A stretch of DNA of 35,517 nucleotides from CAYMTN01 sp964393335 (GTDB taxonomy: Bacteria > Chloroflexota > Anaerolineae > Aggregatilineales > Aggregatilineaceae). The position numbers and the translations under genes are program-made. Below the pieces are notes generated by a model. It did no database searches and had not been told where the DNA came from. It worked only from the letters and a program-made list of their open reading frames with translations. The DNA lies in assembly GCA_964393335.1 (NCBI GenBank), contig CAYMTN010000026.1, positions 1 to 35,517 of the forward strand. The letters are read 5' to 3'. Below, piece after piece: positions 1-8,125 of this stretch (positions are counted from its first letter, which is position 1; each line of letters starts with the position of its first letter).

Positions 1-882
1 CTTGGCATCCCGCTTTGGATAGCGGGCATTCTGACGGGCATCACAACGTTTTTGATCCTCGGCCTGGAGCGTTACGGCTTTCGACCCCTGGAAGCCGTAA
101 TCAGCGCGATGGTGGGTGTCATCGCGGCCAGCTACTTGATTGAGACAGTGTTGGATCGACCGAGCTGGGGCGACGTGTTGTACCATGCCGCTGTCCCCCA
201 GTTTTCAGGATCGGAGAGTGTGCTGCTGGCAGCCGGTATCCTGGGTGCGACCGTGATGCCTCACGCCATTTTTCTGCACTCCGCGCTCACTCAGAACCGT
301 ATAGTGGTCCGCGATCCGGCGCAGTTACGCCGTCTATTCCGCTTTGAAGTGGTGGATGTCACCGTCGCGATGGGGTTGGCCAGCCTGATCAATGCAGCGA
401 TGCTGATCATGGCTGCGGCGACGTTTTTCAAGCAGGGAGCGACTGACGTAGGCACGATTGAGGAAGCCCACCGCACGCTGGAGCCGCTGCTGGGATCGGC
501 GGCCAGCACGATTTTTGCGCTGTCGCTGCTGGCCTCTGGCCTGTCGTCGGCAGCGGTCGGCACGATGGCCGGGCAGGTGATGATGCAGGGATTCATACAC
601 CGGCACATTCCCGTCTGGATCCGCCGACTGGTAACGATGGTCCCCTCGCTGGTCGTGATCGCCACCGGCCTTGATCCGACCCGCACGCTGGTGCTGAGCC
701 AGGTATTGCTCAGCTTCGGCCTGCCCTTTGCGATCATCCCACTGGTTCTTTTCACACGTCGCCGCGATATCATGGGTGTGCTGGTAAATCGCCGGATTAC
801 AACGATTGTGGCGTGGGCCATCACGGCGCTGATCATTGCCTTGAACATATACCTGCTGTACCAGACCTTTTTCGGAGGATGA
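1..882 (+). CDS. Nramp-family divalent metal transporter (MntH-like), 5' truncated by window edge
   Basis: This is the C-terminal 293 residues of an inner-membrane Mn2+/Fe2+ importer of the Nramp family. The reading frame is open from base 1, so the true start lies outside the window; full-length members have about 400-450 residues. The diagnostic sixth-helix motif is visible as GATVMPHAIF, with MPH encoded at 256-264. In known Nramp structures the Met of this motif contacts the metal and the His helps proton coupling. Several hydrophobic helices follow, ending in a helix just before the stop. The stop codon lies inside the region holding the next gene's ribosome binding site (GGAGG, 874-878), so it is probably co-transcribed with the stress protein downstream. 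The family is clear; the exact metal is not readable from sequence. Confidence 0.9.
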   Translation, partial: LGIPLWIAGILTGITTFLILGLERYGFRPLEAVISAMVGVIAASYLIETVLDRPSWGDVLYHAAVPQFSGSESVLLAAGILGATVMPHAIFLHSALTQNRIVVRDPAQLRRLFRFEVVDVTVAMGLASLINAAMLIMAAATFFKQGATDVGTIEEAHRTLEPLLGSAASTIFALSLLASGLSSAAVGTMAGQVMMQGFIHRHIPVWIRRLVTMVPSLVVIATGLDPTRTLVLSQVLLSFGLPFAIIPLVLFTRRRDIMGVLVNRRITTIVAWAITALIIALNIYLLYQTFFGG

Positions 883-883
883 G

Positions 884-1801
884 ATGATGTTCAAACATCT
901 GCTGGTTCCGCTTGACGGATCACTTCTCGCCGAAGCGGCTTTGCCTCCCGCCATCTTTCTGGCTCAACTTCTGCAAGCGCCGCTTACCCTGGTCCACCTC
1001 ATTGAGCACCGTGCCCCCACAGAGGTACATGGCGAACATCATCTGACCAACTCTGAGGAAGCCCGCGCTTACCTGGAGGAAGTAGCAGCTCGTTTTCCGC
1101 CGGAAATTCGTGTCGAGATCCATATCCACACCAGCGAAGTGAGCGACGTCGCACGCAGCATCGTCGAGCATGTCGACGAACTGGGTTCGGACCTGATCGT
1201 GATGTGTACGCATGGGCACGGCGGGCTGCGGAGCTGGCTGTTCGGCAGCATTGCCCAGCAAGTGCTGTCACTTGGGACCAGCCCGGTATTACTCGTCCAA
1301 CCCGACAAGTCTGAATTTGCCCCCCCTTTCACGTGCAAGCGGCTGCTGGTCCCGCTGGACGGAAATCCCGAACACGAACAAGGGCTGCCGGTCGCGGCCC
1401 GCCTGGCTCAAAGCTGCCAGGCGGCCCTCCACCTGGTGATGGTCGTGCCCACGCGGGATACGCTGTCAGGCGAGCGGGCCTCCACCGCGCGGCTGCTACC
1501 CCGCGCGATGTCAGCCCTGCTGGATATGACCCAACAGGGCGCGGAGGAGTATCTGCACCACCATGTGACGAGGCTTCAGGCCGAGGGGCTACCTGTGACA
1601 GCATCGGTCAGGCGCGGCGCTCCAGCAGCGGTCATTGGTCGCAGCGCGCGCGAGGCTGAAACGAACCTCATCGTACTGGGGACGCATGGTAAAACCGGCA
1701 TGGATGCGTTCTGGTCGGGCAGCGTTACCCCGCGACTGCTGAGTCGCACCCACATACCGCTGCTGTTGGTGCGCGTTCAAGAGTCGCAACTCCAAGCCTG
1801 A
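884..1801 (+). CDS. Tandem-domain universal stress protein (UspA family)
   Basis: A 305-residue cytoplasmic protein made of two UspA domains, about residues 1-145 and 150-300. Each begins with the typical beta strand (KHLLVPLDGS, KRLLVPLDGN). The ATP-binding signature G-x2-G-x9-G-S/T is intact in domain 2 (GTHG, nine residues, GS). In domain 1 the first Gly is Cys (CTHG, nine residues, GS), so nucleotide binding may differ between halves. Two adjacent ATGs occur at 884 and 887; the GGAGG at 874-878 suits either, with 887 having the more usual spacing. It begins one base after the transporter stop, so the two form one transcription unit. Usp proteins next to ion transporters are often assumed to modulate them; here that is inference from position only. 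Confidence 0.9.
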   Translation: MMFKHLLVPLDGSLLAEAALPPAIFLAQLLQAPLTLVHLIEHRAPTEVHGEHHLTNSEEARAYLEEVAARFPPEIRVEIHIHTSEVSDVARSIVEHVDELGSDLIVMCTHGHGGLRSWLFGSIAQQVLSLGTSPVLLVQPDKSEFAPPFTCKRLLVPLDGNPEHEQGLPVAARLAQSCQAALHLVMVVPTRDTLSGERASTARLLPRAMSALLDMTQQGAEEYLHHHVTRLQAEGLPVTASVRRGAPAAVIGRSAREAETNLIVLGTHGKTGMDAFWSGSVTPRLLSRTHIPLLLVRVQESQLQA

Positions 1802-1881
1802 TCCAGGATGCAGGGTCTGTGAGGCCTAAACGGAACTCGAAATCGAACGGTTTGATACGACATTAAAAGGATCGGCATAGT

Positions 1882-3111
1882 ATGAACATCGGTTTTGTCT
1901 CAACCCGGCTCGCAGGAAATGACGGCGTCTCGTTGGAAACGGCAAAATGGGCCTCTGTCCTTGAGCGCATGGGGCATACGGTTTTTTACTGTGCTGGCGA
2001 ACTCGAAACCAGCGGACCGCCAGGAGTCTTGATTCCTGAGATGCATTTTGATCACCCGGAAAATGCGTGGATTCGCGCGCACGCCTACGGCACGACAACA
2101 CCACCCCCTGACCTCTACGCGCGCATCGAGGCGCTGAAGAACGCGATCAAGTCACCGCTTCAGGCGTTTATTGAGGATTTCGGCATCGACCTGATCATCC
2201 CGGAGAACATTTTCGCCGTGCCGCTTCAACTCTCTCTGGGGCTGGCGCTGACCGAGATCATCCAGGCAACCGGCATCCCAACCGTATCCCACGAACATGA
2301 TTACTACTGGGAACGCACCGCGTACGAACCAAACTGCGTGCAGGCCATTCTCGATACCGCATTCCCGCCGGATTTGCCGTCAATTCGCCATGCCGTGATC
2401 AGCAGCGTCGCGCAGCGCAGCCTCAAGCGGCGGCGCGGCATCGACGCCACCGTCGCTCCTAACGTGTTCGACTTCGAGACGCCCGCGCCCGGCATCGACG
2501 ATTTCAACGCGGATTTTCGCGCAGCGATCGGCGTGAGTGCCGATGATTTCCTGATCCTCGAGCCGGTGCGCATCATCCCGCGCAAAGGAATCGAGCTGGC
2601 CATCGAGACGCTCGGGAAATTGCACGATCCGCGCTGCAAGTTCATTTTGACGCACGGCGACGACCTGGATCAGCGCTATCTGGCGCAACTTCAGACGTTA
2701 GCGGACACGGCCAATGTGGCTATGCGGCTCGTGGCGGACAAGATCAGCACCAGCCGCCGCGTGGCGAATGGTCAAAAAACCTATACGTTGTGGGACGCCT
2801 ATCCCCACGCGGATTTTGTGATGTATCCCAGCCTGTATGAAGGCTTCGGAAACGCGCTGCTTGAAACGGTATACTTCAGACGCCCGATGCTGGTGAATCG
2901 TTATCTTGTGTACGCGGCGGACATCGGCCCGCTGGGATTTGAGTTTATCGAACTGGATGGCGCGGTAAGTGACGCGGCAGTCTCCGAACTGCGCGATTGG
3001 CTTGACCACCCCGAAAAATGGCAGCCGGTGGTTGAGCACAATTACGATCTGGCCCTTCGACATTTTTCGTACAGCGTGTTGGAGCGCCTGCTGGGCGAGT
3101 TGATCGTATGA
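1882..3111 (+). CDS. GT4-type glycosyltransferase (GT-B fold)
   Basis: A 409-residue retaining glycosyltransferase. The N-terminal Rossmann half starts with MNIGFVSTRLAGNDGVSLET, where the Gly-rich loop typical of GT-B acceptor domains is seen. The C-terminal donor-binding half shows EPVRIIPRKGIELAIE (residues 227-242; Arg234 and Lys235 expected to contact the donor phosphates) and the E-x7-E motif EGFGNALLE (Glu320, Glu328). A His/Glu/Asp-rich stretch, SHEHDYYWER (136-145), lies before the linker. The start is supported by AAAGGA at 1866-1871. No polysaccharide genes surround it, so a soluble acceptor (for example in compatible-solute or glucosylglycerate-type synthesis) is possible, but donor and acceptor cannot be read from sequence. 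It converges on the marR gene two bases downstream, with no hairpin between. Confidence 0.8.
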   Translation: MNIGFVSTRLAGNDGVSLETAKWASVLERMGHTVFYCAGELETSGPPGVLIPEMHFDHPENAWIRAHAYGTTTPPPDLYARIEALKNAIKSPLQAFIEDFGIDLIIPENIFAVPLQLSLGLALTEIIQATGIPTVSHEHDYYWERTAYEPNCVQAILDTAFPPDLPSIRHAVISSVAQRSLKRRRGIDATVAPNVFDFETPAPGIDDFNADFRAAIGVSADDFLILEPVRIIPRKGIELAIETLGKLHDPRCKFILTHGDDLDQRYLAQLQTLADTANVAMRLVADKISTSRRVANGQKTYTLWDAYPHADFVMYPSLYEGFGNALLETVYFRRPMLVNRYLVYAADIGPLGFEFIELDGAVSDAAVSELRDWLDHPEKWQPVVEHNYDLALRHFSYSVLERLLGELIV

Positions 3112-3113
3112 AT

Positions 3114-3572
3114 CTACACGATTGGTGCCTCACGCAATCCGAGTTTGCGGCAGAGTCGCGCCAGTTCCTCTTGCTTCTCGCCCGTGAGGATGCTCATCTC
3201 GTCAACGATGCCCCGCACATGCCGGTCGAAAAAACTCGCCAATAACGCCCGCCCGGCGTCCGAGATGCAAACTTGCATGTAGCGGGTATCGGCTGGGTTA
3301 CGTTCTCGCGCGATCAACCCGCGCTTTTCGAGGTTTTTCAGAACAATCGAAATGTTGCCGGTGCTTTTCAGCAGTTTCTGGGCCAAATCCCGCTGCGAGA
3401 GTGTGCCCAGGTGATACAGCGCCTCCAACACACCAAACTGGCTGACGGTCAGATGGTAGGCGACCAAATGCGCGGTCGTACGACTAAGCACGGTTTCTGC
3501 CGCGCGCTGAAGTTTGATATAGGCGTCCAGTGCGCGCTTTTCTTCGAGCGTCCCATTGTACCGGGTTGGCAT
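3114..3572 (-). CDS. MarR-family transcriptional regulator of the quinone-detoxification genes
   Basis: A 152-residue dimeric winged-helix repressor of usual MarR length. The recognition region is QRDLAQKLLKSTGNISIVLK, followed by the wing NLEKRGLIARERNPADTRYM, in which the D-x-R tip characteristic of MarR wings is present. It is divergent from an MhqO-like dioxygenase and an MhqD-like esterase. That layout resembles Bacillus MhqR, which represses mhqO/mhqD-type genes and is relieved by quinones and catechols. The ATG is preceded by GGGGGA on the minus strand. The shared intergenic region contains overlapping promoters and a perfect inverted repeat that is the likely operator, implying autoregulation as well as control of the dioxygenase. 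Ligand specificity is inferred from the neighbours only. Confidence 0.88.
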   Translation of the reverse strand: MPTRYNGTLEEKRALDAYIKLQRAAETVLSRTTAHLVAYHLTVSQFGVLEALYHLGTLSQRDLAQKLLKSTGNISIVLKNLEKRGLIARERNPADTRYMQVCISDAGRALLASFFDRHVRGIVDEMSILTGEKQEELARLCRKLGLREAPIV

Positions 3573-3623
3573 GGCGGTTCCCCCTTGCGCAACGAAGTTA
3601 ACGAATTTCTTATCCGGATTCGC

Positions 3624-3652
3624 TTGACATGGGTATTATACTCATTTAAATT
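3624..3652 (+). promoter_or_regulatory. Sigma-70-like promoter for the mhqO-like dioxygenase
   Basis: A consensus TTGACA (3624-3629) and TAAATT (3647-3652) are separated by 17 bases. Transcription would start near 3659, immediately before the inverted repeat at 3663-3686, so a repressor bound there would block initiation or clearance. Confidence 0.6.
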
Positions 3653-3663
3653 ATTCAATGTAA
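3635..3663 (-). promoter_or_regulatory. Sigma-70-like promoter for marR
   Basis: On the minus strand, TTACAT (3663-3658) and a consensus TATAAT (3640-3635) are separated by 17 bases. The element lies 63 bases upstream of the marR start and overlaps the divergent promoter on the plus strand. Seen directly; activity is inferred. Confidence 0.6.
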
Positions 3664-3686
3664 AACAGTTTTAATTCAAACTGTTT
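3663..3686. promoter_or_regulatory. Inverted repeat, probable MarR operator
   Basis: AAACAGTTT (3663-3671) and its exact complement AAACTGTTT (3678-3686) are separated by six bases. The site directly follows the plus-strand promoter and touches the -35 element of the divergent marR promoter. This is where a single repressor dimer could control both directions. Assignment to the adjacent MarR protein is inference. Confidence 0.6.
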
Positions 3687-3745
3687 CGAATATTGAAAAC
3701 AACCATGTCGAGTAACACAGGGCAATTGTCTCAATGGAGCAAACC

Positions 3746-4708
3746 ATGAATCTGAATGGCATTCACCACGTCACCGCTATTTCCAGACAAATCGGACACA
3801 ACGTCGATTTTTACACCCGCGTGCTGGGCCTGCGTCTCGTGAAAAAGTCCGTAAACCAGGACGATGTCAGCGCCTACCACCTGTTCTACGCGGACAAACT
3901 GGGCAGTCCCGGCACCGACATCACCTTTTTCGATTGGCCGCAGATAATCCAGGATCGCCGGGGAACCGACAGCGTCGTGACGACTGTTTTTCGGGCCAAC
4001 GGGCGCGCGGCGCTCGAATACTGGGCGCGCCGCTTGGCACAGCACGGCGTGGACCATCACGGCATTGAAGCTATCGCGCAACGTGAGGTGGTACGCTTTG
4101 ACGACCCCGAAGGTCAGCGCCTGATGTTGGTGGATGATGAGGGTGCCACGTTTGAAGGCGAAACATGGGATGGCAGCGAGGTGCCGGTCGAGTACGCCCT
4201 GCGCGGTTTTTATGCCGTTATGTTGTCAACCCCCCGTTTGGACTGGCTCGATCCGATCCTGACGAACGTCTTGCAGTTCCGCCAGACCCGGCGCGCGCAG
4301 CATCCTGATGGGGCAGAGATCATAATCTACGAAACCGGTGAAGGGGGGCCTGGGCGTGAACTGTGGGTCGCTGAGGAACCGGAAAAACCTGTTGCGCGGT
4401 TGGGTGCCGGGGGCGTCCATCATGTTGCCTTTCGAGTAGCGGACGACGACCAACAGCGCGATTGGCACGCGCGTTTGTCACAGGCCGGGCTGCGGGTGTC
4501 GCCCTTCATCGACCGCTTCTACTTCCGATCAATCTACTTCCGCATCTCAAATGGTATCCTGTTCGAGATTGCGACGGACGGTCCCGGCTTTGGCGCAGAC
4601 GAGGACCTGGATAACCTGGGCGAAAAACTGGCGTTGCCCCCGTTTCTCGAACCTCATCGCGAGCAGATCGAGGCAGGGCTGAAGCCGATTGTCGTGGTCC
4701 AAGCATGA
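3746..4708 (+). CDS. mhqO: Ring-cleaving dioxygenase, MhqO-like (two glyoxalase/VOC domains)
   Basis: A 320-residue Fe2+-dependent extradiol-type dioxygenase of the MhqO/MhqA family, which protects cells from hydroquinones and quinone electrophiles. Two vicinal-oxygen-chelate domains are visible. The first opens with GIHHVTAIS and contains FYTRVLGLRLVKKSVNQDD. The second carries GGVHHVAFRVAD and ends with FEIATDGPGF. The conserved His residues in the HHV strands and the Glu of the FEIATD strand are the expected metal ligands. I chose the ATG at 3746 rather than the one at 3734, because GGAG at 3736-3739 is correctly spaced for 3746 and family members start MNLNGIHH. The gene is followed by a strong hairpin and then by the partner esterase. 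Regulation is probably by the divergent MarR protein. Confidence 0.87.
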   Translation: MNLNGIHHVTAISRQIGHNVDFYTRVLGLRLVKKSVNQDDVSAYHLFYADKLGSPGTDITFFDWPQIIQDRRGTDSVVTTVFRANGRAALEYWARRLAQHGVDHHGIEAIAQREVVRFDDPEGQRLMLVDDEGATFEGETWDGSEVPVEYALRGFYAVMLSTPRLDWLDPILTNVLQFRQTRRAQHPDGAEIIIYETGEGGPGRELWVAEEPEKPVARLGAGGVHHVAFRVADDDQQRDWHARLSQAGLRVSPFIDRFYFRSIYFRISNGILFEIATDGPGFGADEDLDNLGEKLALPPFLEPHREQIEAGLKPIVVVQA

Positions 4709-4713
4709 TGTAG

Positions 4714-4746
4714 CCCGGTCGGATGCGTTCGAAGCGTCCGACCGGG
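4714..4746. repeat. Strong intercistronic hairpin (REP-like)
   Basis: A perfect 10-bp inverted repeat, CCCGGTCGGA (4714-4723) against TCCGACCGGG (4737-4746), extended inward by three more pairs including one T-G wobble around a GTTCGAA loop. It sits six bases after the dioxygenase stop and before the esterase's ribosome binding site. No T run follows, so it looks more like an RNA-stabilising or REP-type element than a terminator. Confidence 0.65.
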
Positions 4747-4770
4747 TTCACCAGCCGGAGGGAAAGATCA

Positions 4771-5417
4771 ATGCCAGATCCGCATATTCACCAGGACCAC
4801 CCTGTGCTCACTTATGGCACGGCCCTGAACGAGACACAAGGGGCAGTCATTCTGATGCATGGACGTGGCGGCACCGCGCAGAACATGCTTGGGTTGGCGG
4901 CGCAGTTACCGCAGGGAGATATCACTTATCTTGCGCCACAAGCGGCCAATCAAACCTGGTATCCCCGTTCAGGTTTTATCCCGATTGAGGCCAACGAACC
5001 CTACGTGTCCTCAGCATTTCAGGTGATTGCCGATATTCTCGCCCGCATCGTTGATTCTGGTATCGCGCCGGGCAGGATTGTGCTCGGCGGGTTTTCGCAA
5101 GGAGCGTGCCTCGCTGCTGAATTTGTGGCCCGCCACCCGCAACGTTACGGCGGCTTGTTTGTGCTCAGTGGGGCTTTGATGGGGCCGCCTGATACGCCGC
5201 GCCGGTATTCGGGTTCACTTGATGGCGCACCCGTTTACATCGGCGGTTGTGAACACGATCCCTGGGTGAGGAACACCAGTTACGCCTCACGGGGCGTGTC
5301 TTGCAGGAATTAGGAGGAACCGTACACGTCGAGGTTGAAACCGGTACGGAACACACGATCCGTCCACAAGACATAACGCACGCCGGTGACCTGATTTCCG
5401 AACTGATCAGGCGTTAG
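4771..5417 (+). pseudogene. mhqD: MhqD-like carboxylesterase/phospholipase, broken by a -1 frameshift
   Basis: An alpha/beta hydrolase of the phospholipase/carboxylesterase family, partner of MhqO in quinone resistance. The ATG at 4771 has GGAGGGA at 4757-4763. Frame 1 gives the oxyanion region LMHGRGG (residues 29-35), the nucleophile elbow GGFSQGA with Ser109, and the acid region EHDPWV with Asp163. It then runs into unrelated residues and stops at 5313 after 180 residues. From 5268 the next frame continues the family's C-terminus (EEHQLRLTGRVLQELGG) and contains the expected catalytic His in GTEHTI (His codon 5352-5354), ending at 5417. The join at about 5263-5271 restores a protein of about 215 residues, the usual length. 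One base is missing relative to an intact frame. A truncated product would lack the catalytic His. Either a recent pseudogene or an assembly/sequencing error. Confidence 0.85.
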
Positions 5418-5519
5418 CCTGATATGCCCCCACGCACTTCCCGGCCAACCACGTTTGTCAATACATGCCGGTTGATCCACAATTGACTTCAAACTGCTTG
5501 TTATGCAAAGGAGAAATCC

Positions 5520-6554
5520 GTGTCTACTCACCCCAACGTGCGTTTTGGTGTGATTGGTATCAACCACCCCCACATTTACGGCCAAACCAATTTGTTGCTC
5601 AGGGCTGGCGCGGAGTTGGTCTCTCTGTACGCAAAGGAGCCTGACCTGGTCGCCCAGTTTACCGAGAGATTTCCCCAGGTCCGGCAGGTATCGAGCGCGG
5701 AAGAAATCCTGGAAGATGAGTCCATACACTTGATCGCGAGCGCTGGCATCCCGGATGAGCGCGCGCCACTCGGCATCCGTGCCATGCGGCACGGCAAAGA
5801 CTATATGAGCGATAAACCCGGCTTCGTAAGCCTGGAGCAGTTGGAAGAGGTCCGCCGGGTTCAGACCGAAACCGGGCGCATCTATTCCATTGATTACAGC
5901 GAGCGTATGGAAGTGCCTGCGGCGGTGAAAGCCGGGGAGTTGGCCCAGGCTGGCGCCATTGGCAAAGTTATCCAGACGATTGGTATGGGGCCGCATCGCA
6001 TCCGAATCCCTACCCGCCCCGGCTGGTTTTTCGATCCGGCACGCTACGGCGGCATTATCACCGATATCGGCTCCCACCAGGCGGATCAGTTCTTGTTTTA
6101 CACCGGCTCTACTGAGGCCGAGGTAGCGGCGTCGCAGGTGGGCAATTTTAAGTACCCGCAGTACCCGGCGTTCGAGGATTTTGGCGATCTGATGCTGCGT
6201 GGTAATGGGGGAGTTGGATACATTCGGATCGACTGGTACACGCCGGATGGGTTGGATACGTGGGGCGATGGTCGCCTGTTCATTCTGGGCACCGAGGGTT
6301 ATATCGAGCTGCGAAAATATACGGACATTACAGGACGTCCCGGTGGCAATCACCTGTTTCTGGTGGATCAAAAAGGTATGCAATACATCGACTGTAAAGA
6401 TGTACCACTGCCCTATGGCCCGCAACTGGTGTATGACATTATTCACCGCACGGAAACAGCCATGCCCCAGGCCCATTGTTTCCTTGCCTCCGAACTCGCC
6501 CTGAAAGCTCAGGCCCAGGCCGTCCGGTTAGGACACCTGGCGGAGCCGCGTTAA
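5520..6554 (+). CDS. Gfo/Idh/MocA-family oxidoreductase with atypical nucleotide loop
   Basis: A 344-residue NAD(P)-dependent dehydrogenase-type protein. The N-terminal Rossmann segment is VRFGVIGINHPHIYG, where the usual GxGxxG loop reads GINHPH, so cofactor binding departs from the norm. The family's EKP signature is DKP (98-100), with the Lys retained. The substrate domain has TDIGSHQADQ (181-190), in which Asp182 and His186 correspond to the usual catalytic pair. It starts with GTG, preceded by AAAGGAG at 5508-5514. A second, different family member follows 128 bases downstream, so the two may act on the same sugar or inositol-type substrate. No transporter or regulator adjoins them and the substrate cannot be named. 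Confidence 0.82.
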   Translation: MSTHPNVRFGVIGINHPHIYGQTNLLLRAGAELVSLYAKEPDLVAQFTERFPQVRQVSSAEEILEDESIHLIASAGIPDERAPLGIRAMRHGKDYMSDKPGFVSLEQLEEVRRVQTETGRIYSIDYSERMEVPAAVKAGELAQAGAIGKVIQTIGMGPHRIRIPTRPGWFFDPARYGGIITDIGSHQADQFLFYTGSTEAEVAASQVGNFKYPQYPAFEDFGDLMLRGNGGVGYIRIDWYTPDGLDTWGDGRLFILGTEGYIELRKYTDITGRPGGNHLFLVDQKGMQYIDCKDVPLPYGPQLVYDIIHRTETAMPQAHCFLASELALKAQAQAVRLGHLAEPR

Positions 6555-6682
6555 TGTGAGCGCGAACGCTCCCGGTGTCTGCCCCGGCCAGCGGCACGCA
6601 TAGAGCTGTCACCAGGATCAAGTGTTTGATCGCGCCGTGCGCCTGGATTGGCGGCTGTGCAATCTGATGTGAGGTAACTTCG

Positions 6683-7999
6683 ATGACGACGTACAAACCA
6701 TCCGGCAGGCGTTCTGCGAACGACAGAATCAACATCGCGCAAATCGGTTTTGGCCGCATTGCGAAAAGTCATGACCTGCCCCTGACCATCAAGCATGACT
6801 CCGCGCGGGTTGTGGCTGTGGCCGACGTGGATCAAAAAAGAGCCGATGACGGAAGACAATGGCTTAAAAACTGGTACCGGACAAACAGCGGCGAACGGGA
6901 TGTTGATATCCAGGTGGTTCAGGACTATCACGAATTGCTCACGGATGAAAGCATTGATGCGGTCATCATCTCCACACCCGATCACTGGCACGCCCAGCCT
7001 GCTATTGAGGCTGCGTTGGCCGGAAAAGATGTTTACATGCAAAAACCGGCTTCCTTGACGATTACGGAAGGCCGGCAAATGAGCGACATATTCCACCGGA
7101 CGGGCCGGATATTCCAGATTGGGAGCCAGCAACGCTCGCTTGATCCCTGGCCGCAATTTCACCGGGCGGTTGAGCTGGTTCGCAACGGTCGAATCGGGGA
7201 AATCGAACGCGTAGAAGTGGGGCTGATGACTGATCCCGGCGGCGCTGTCGAGCCGGAAATGCCGGTTCCCGATACGCTCAACTATGAGATGTGGTTGGGT
7301 TCGACGCCGTATGTCTATTACACTGAACAGCGGGTCCATCCCCAGCATGATTACAGCCGTCCCGGCTGGCTCCGCTGCGCGCAGTTTGGCGCGGGAATGA
7401 TCACCGGCTGGGGCGCTCACCATATTGACATTGCTCATTGGGGCATGAATGCCGAATACACAGGTCCGGTTGAGATCGAAGGCCGGGCGGAATTTCCCAC
7501 ATCGGGACTGTGGAACGTGCATGGGAAATTCTTCGTTCGGGCCAAATATCCTTCCGGGGCGATAATGGTGATCGGTGACGAGTTCCCCAACGGCATAAAA
7601 TTCATCGGCAGCGAAGGCTGGATATTCGTTTCTCGCGGCTCGGTAACCGTCACCGCTTCGGACCCCGGCGCTGAAGACACATCACTGAAGGCGTTGGCGG
7701 CAAGTGATCCGAAAATCCTGGAATCAACGATCGGCCCAGATGAAATCCAGATAGAAAAGAGCCAGGAGCAACATCTGAACTGGCTGGAATGTATTCGCTC
7801 GCGCAAACCACCGATTGCGCCGGTCGAAATCGCGCACCGTGCGTGTTCGGTGTGTCTTTTGAGCCAGATAGCCATGCAACTGCCGAGGAAATTATACTGG
7901 AATCCGAACGCAGAGCGGTTCAGAAACGATGACGCCGCAAACAGCATGTTGTCAAGACCGCAGCGTTTTCCTTATGGAACGGACTACATCACCTATTGA
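6683..7999 (+). CDS. Gfo/Idh/MocA-family oxidoreductase, long form
   Basis: A 438-residue oxidoreductase. The Rossmann loop GFGRIA (22-27) follows strand NIAQI and leads to VVAVADVD, whose final Asp is expected to bind the adenosine ribose of NAD. The EKP signature appears as QKP (120-122). The segment STPDHWHAQPAIEAALAGK is characteristic of the family. TGWGAHHIDIAHWGM (231-245) supplies the His of the active site. Compared with the preceding 344-residue protein it has the longer C-terminal domain seen in members common in Bacteroidota and Planctomycetota, often acting on oxidised sugars. There is no twin-arginine signal, so it should be cytoplasmic. GAGG lies just before the ATG. The convergent lipoprotein gene ends 126 bases downstream, with no clear terminator. 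Confidence 0.85.
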   Translation: MTTYKPSGRRSANDRINIAQIGFGRIAKSHDLPLTIKHDSARVVAVADVDQKRADDGRQWLKNWYRTNSGERDVDIQVVQDYHELLTDESIDAVIISTPDHWHAQPAIEAALAGKDVYMQKPASLTITEGRQMSDIFHRTGRIFQIGSQQRSLDPWPQFHRAVELVRNGRIGEIERVEVGLMTDPGGAVEPEMPVPDTLNYEMWLGSTPYVYYTEQRVHPQHDYSRPGWLRCAQFGAGMITGWGAHHIDIAHWGMNAEYTGPVEIEGRAEFPTSGLWNVHGKFFVRAKYPSGAIMVIGDEFPNGIKFIGSEGWIFVSRGSVTVTASDPGAEDTSLKALAASDPKILESTIGPDEIQIEKSQEQHLNWLECIRSRKPPIAPVEIAHRACSVCLLSQIAMQLPRKLYWNPNAERFRNDDAANSMLSRPQRFPYGTDYITY

Positions 8000-8125
8000 T
8001 GATCCTTGCGTATGCTGCTGAACGTTGCATGGCATCTGATAGGCGCACAAGCATAAACCTCCCCTCCCCAAAATGTGGCGGCGAGCGATTCTTCCGTCCC
8101 GACCGGCCAATCCACGCGGCGGACG

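Noticed and set aside
4689..4988. Plus-strand frame over the mhqO-mhqD junction
   Set aside because: Crosses the hairpin and overlaps the esterase in another frame; no motif.
5310..6476. 388-codon open frame on the minus strand
   Set aside because: Antisense to the first Gfo/Idh oxidoreductase, which has clear motifs and a good ribosome binding site.
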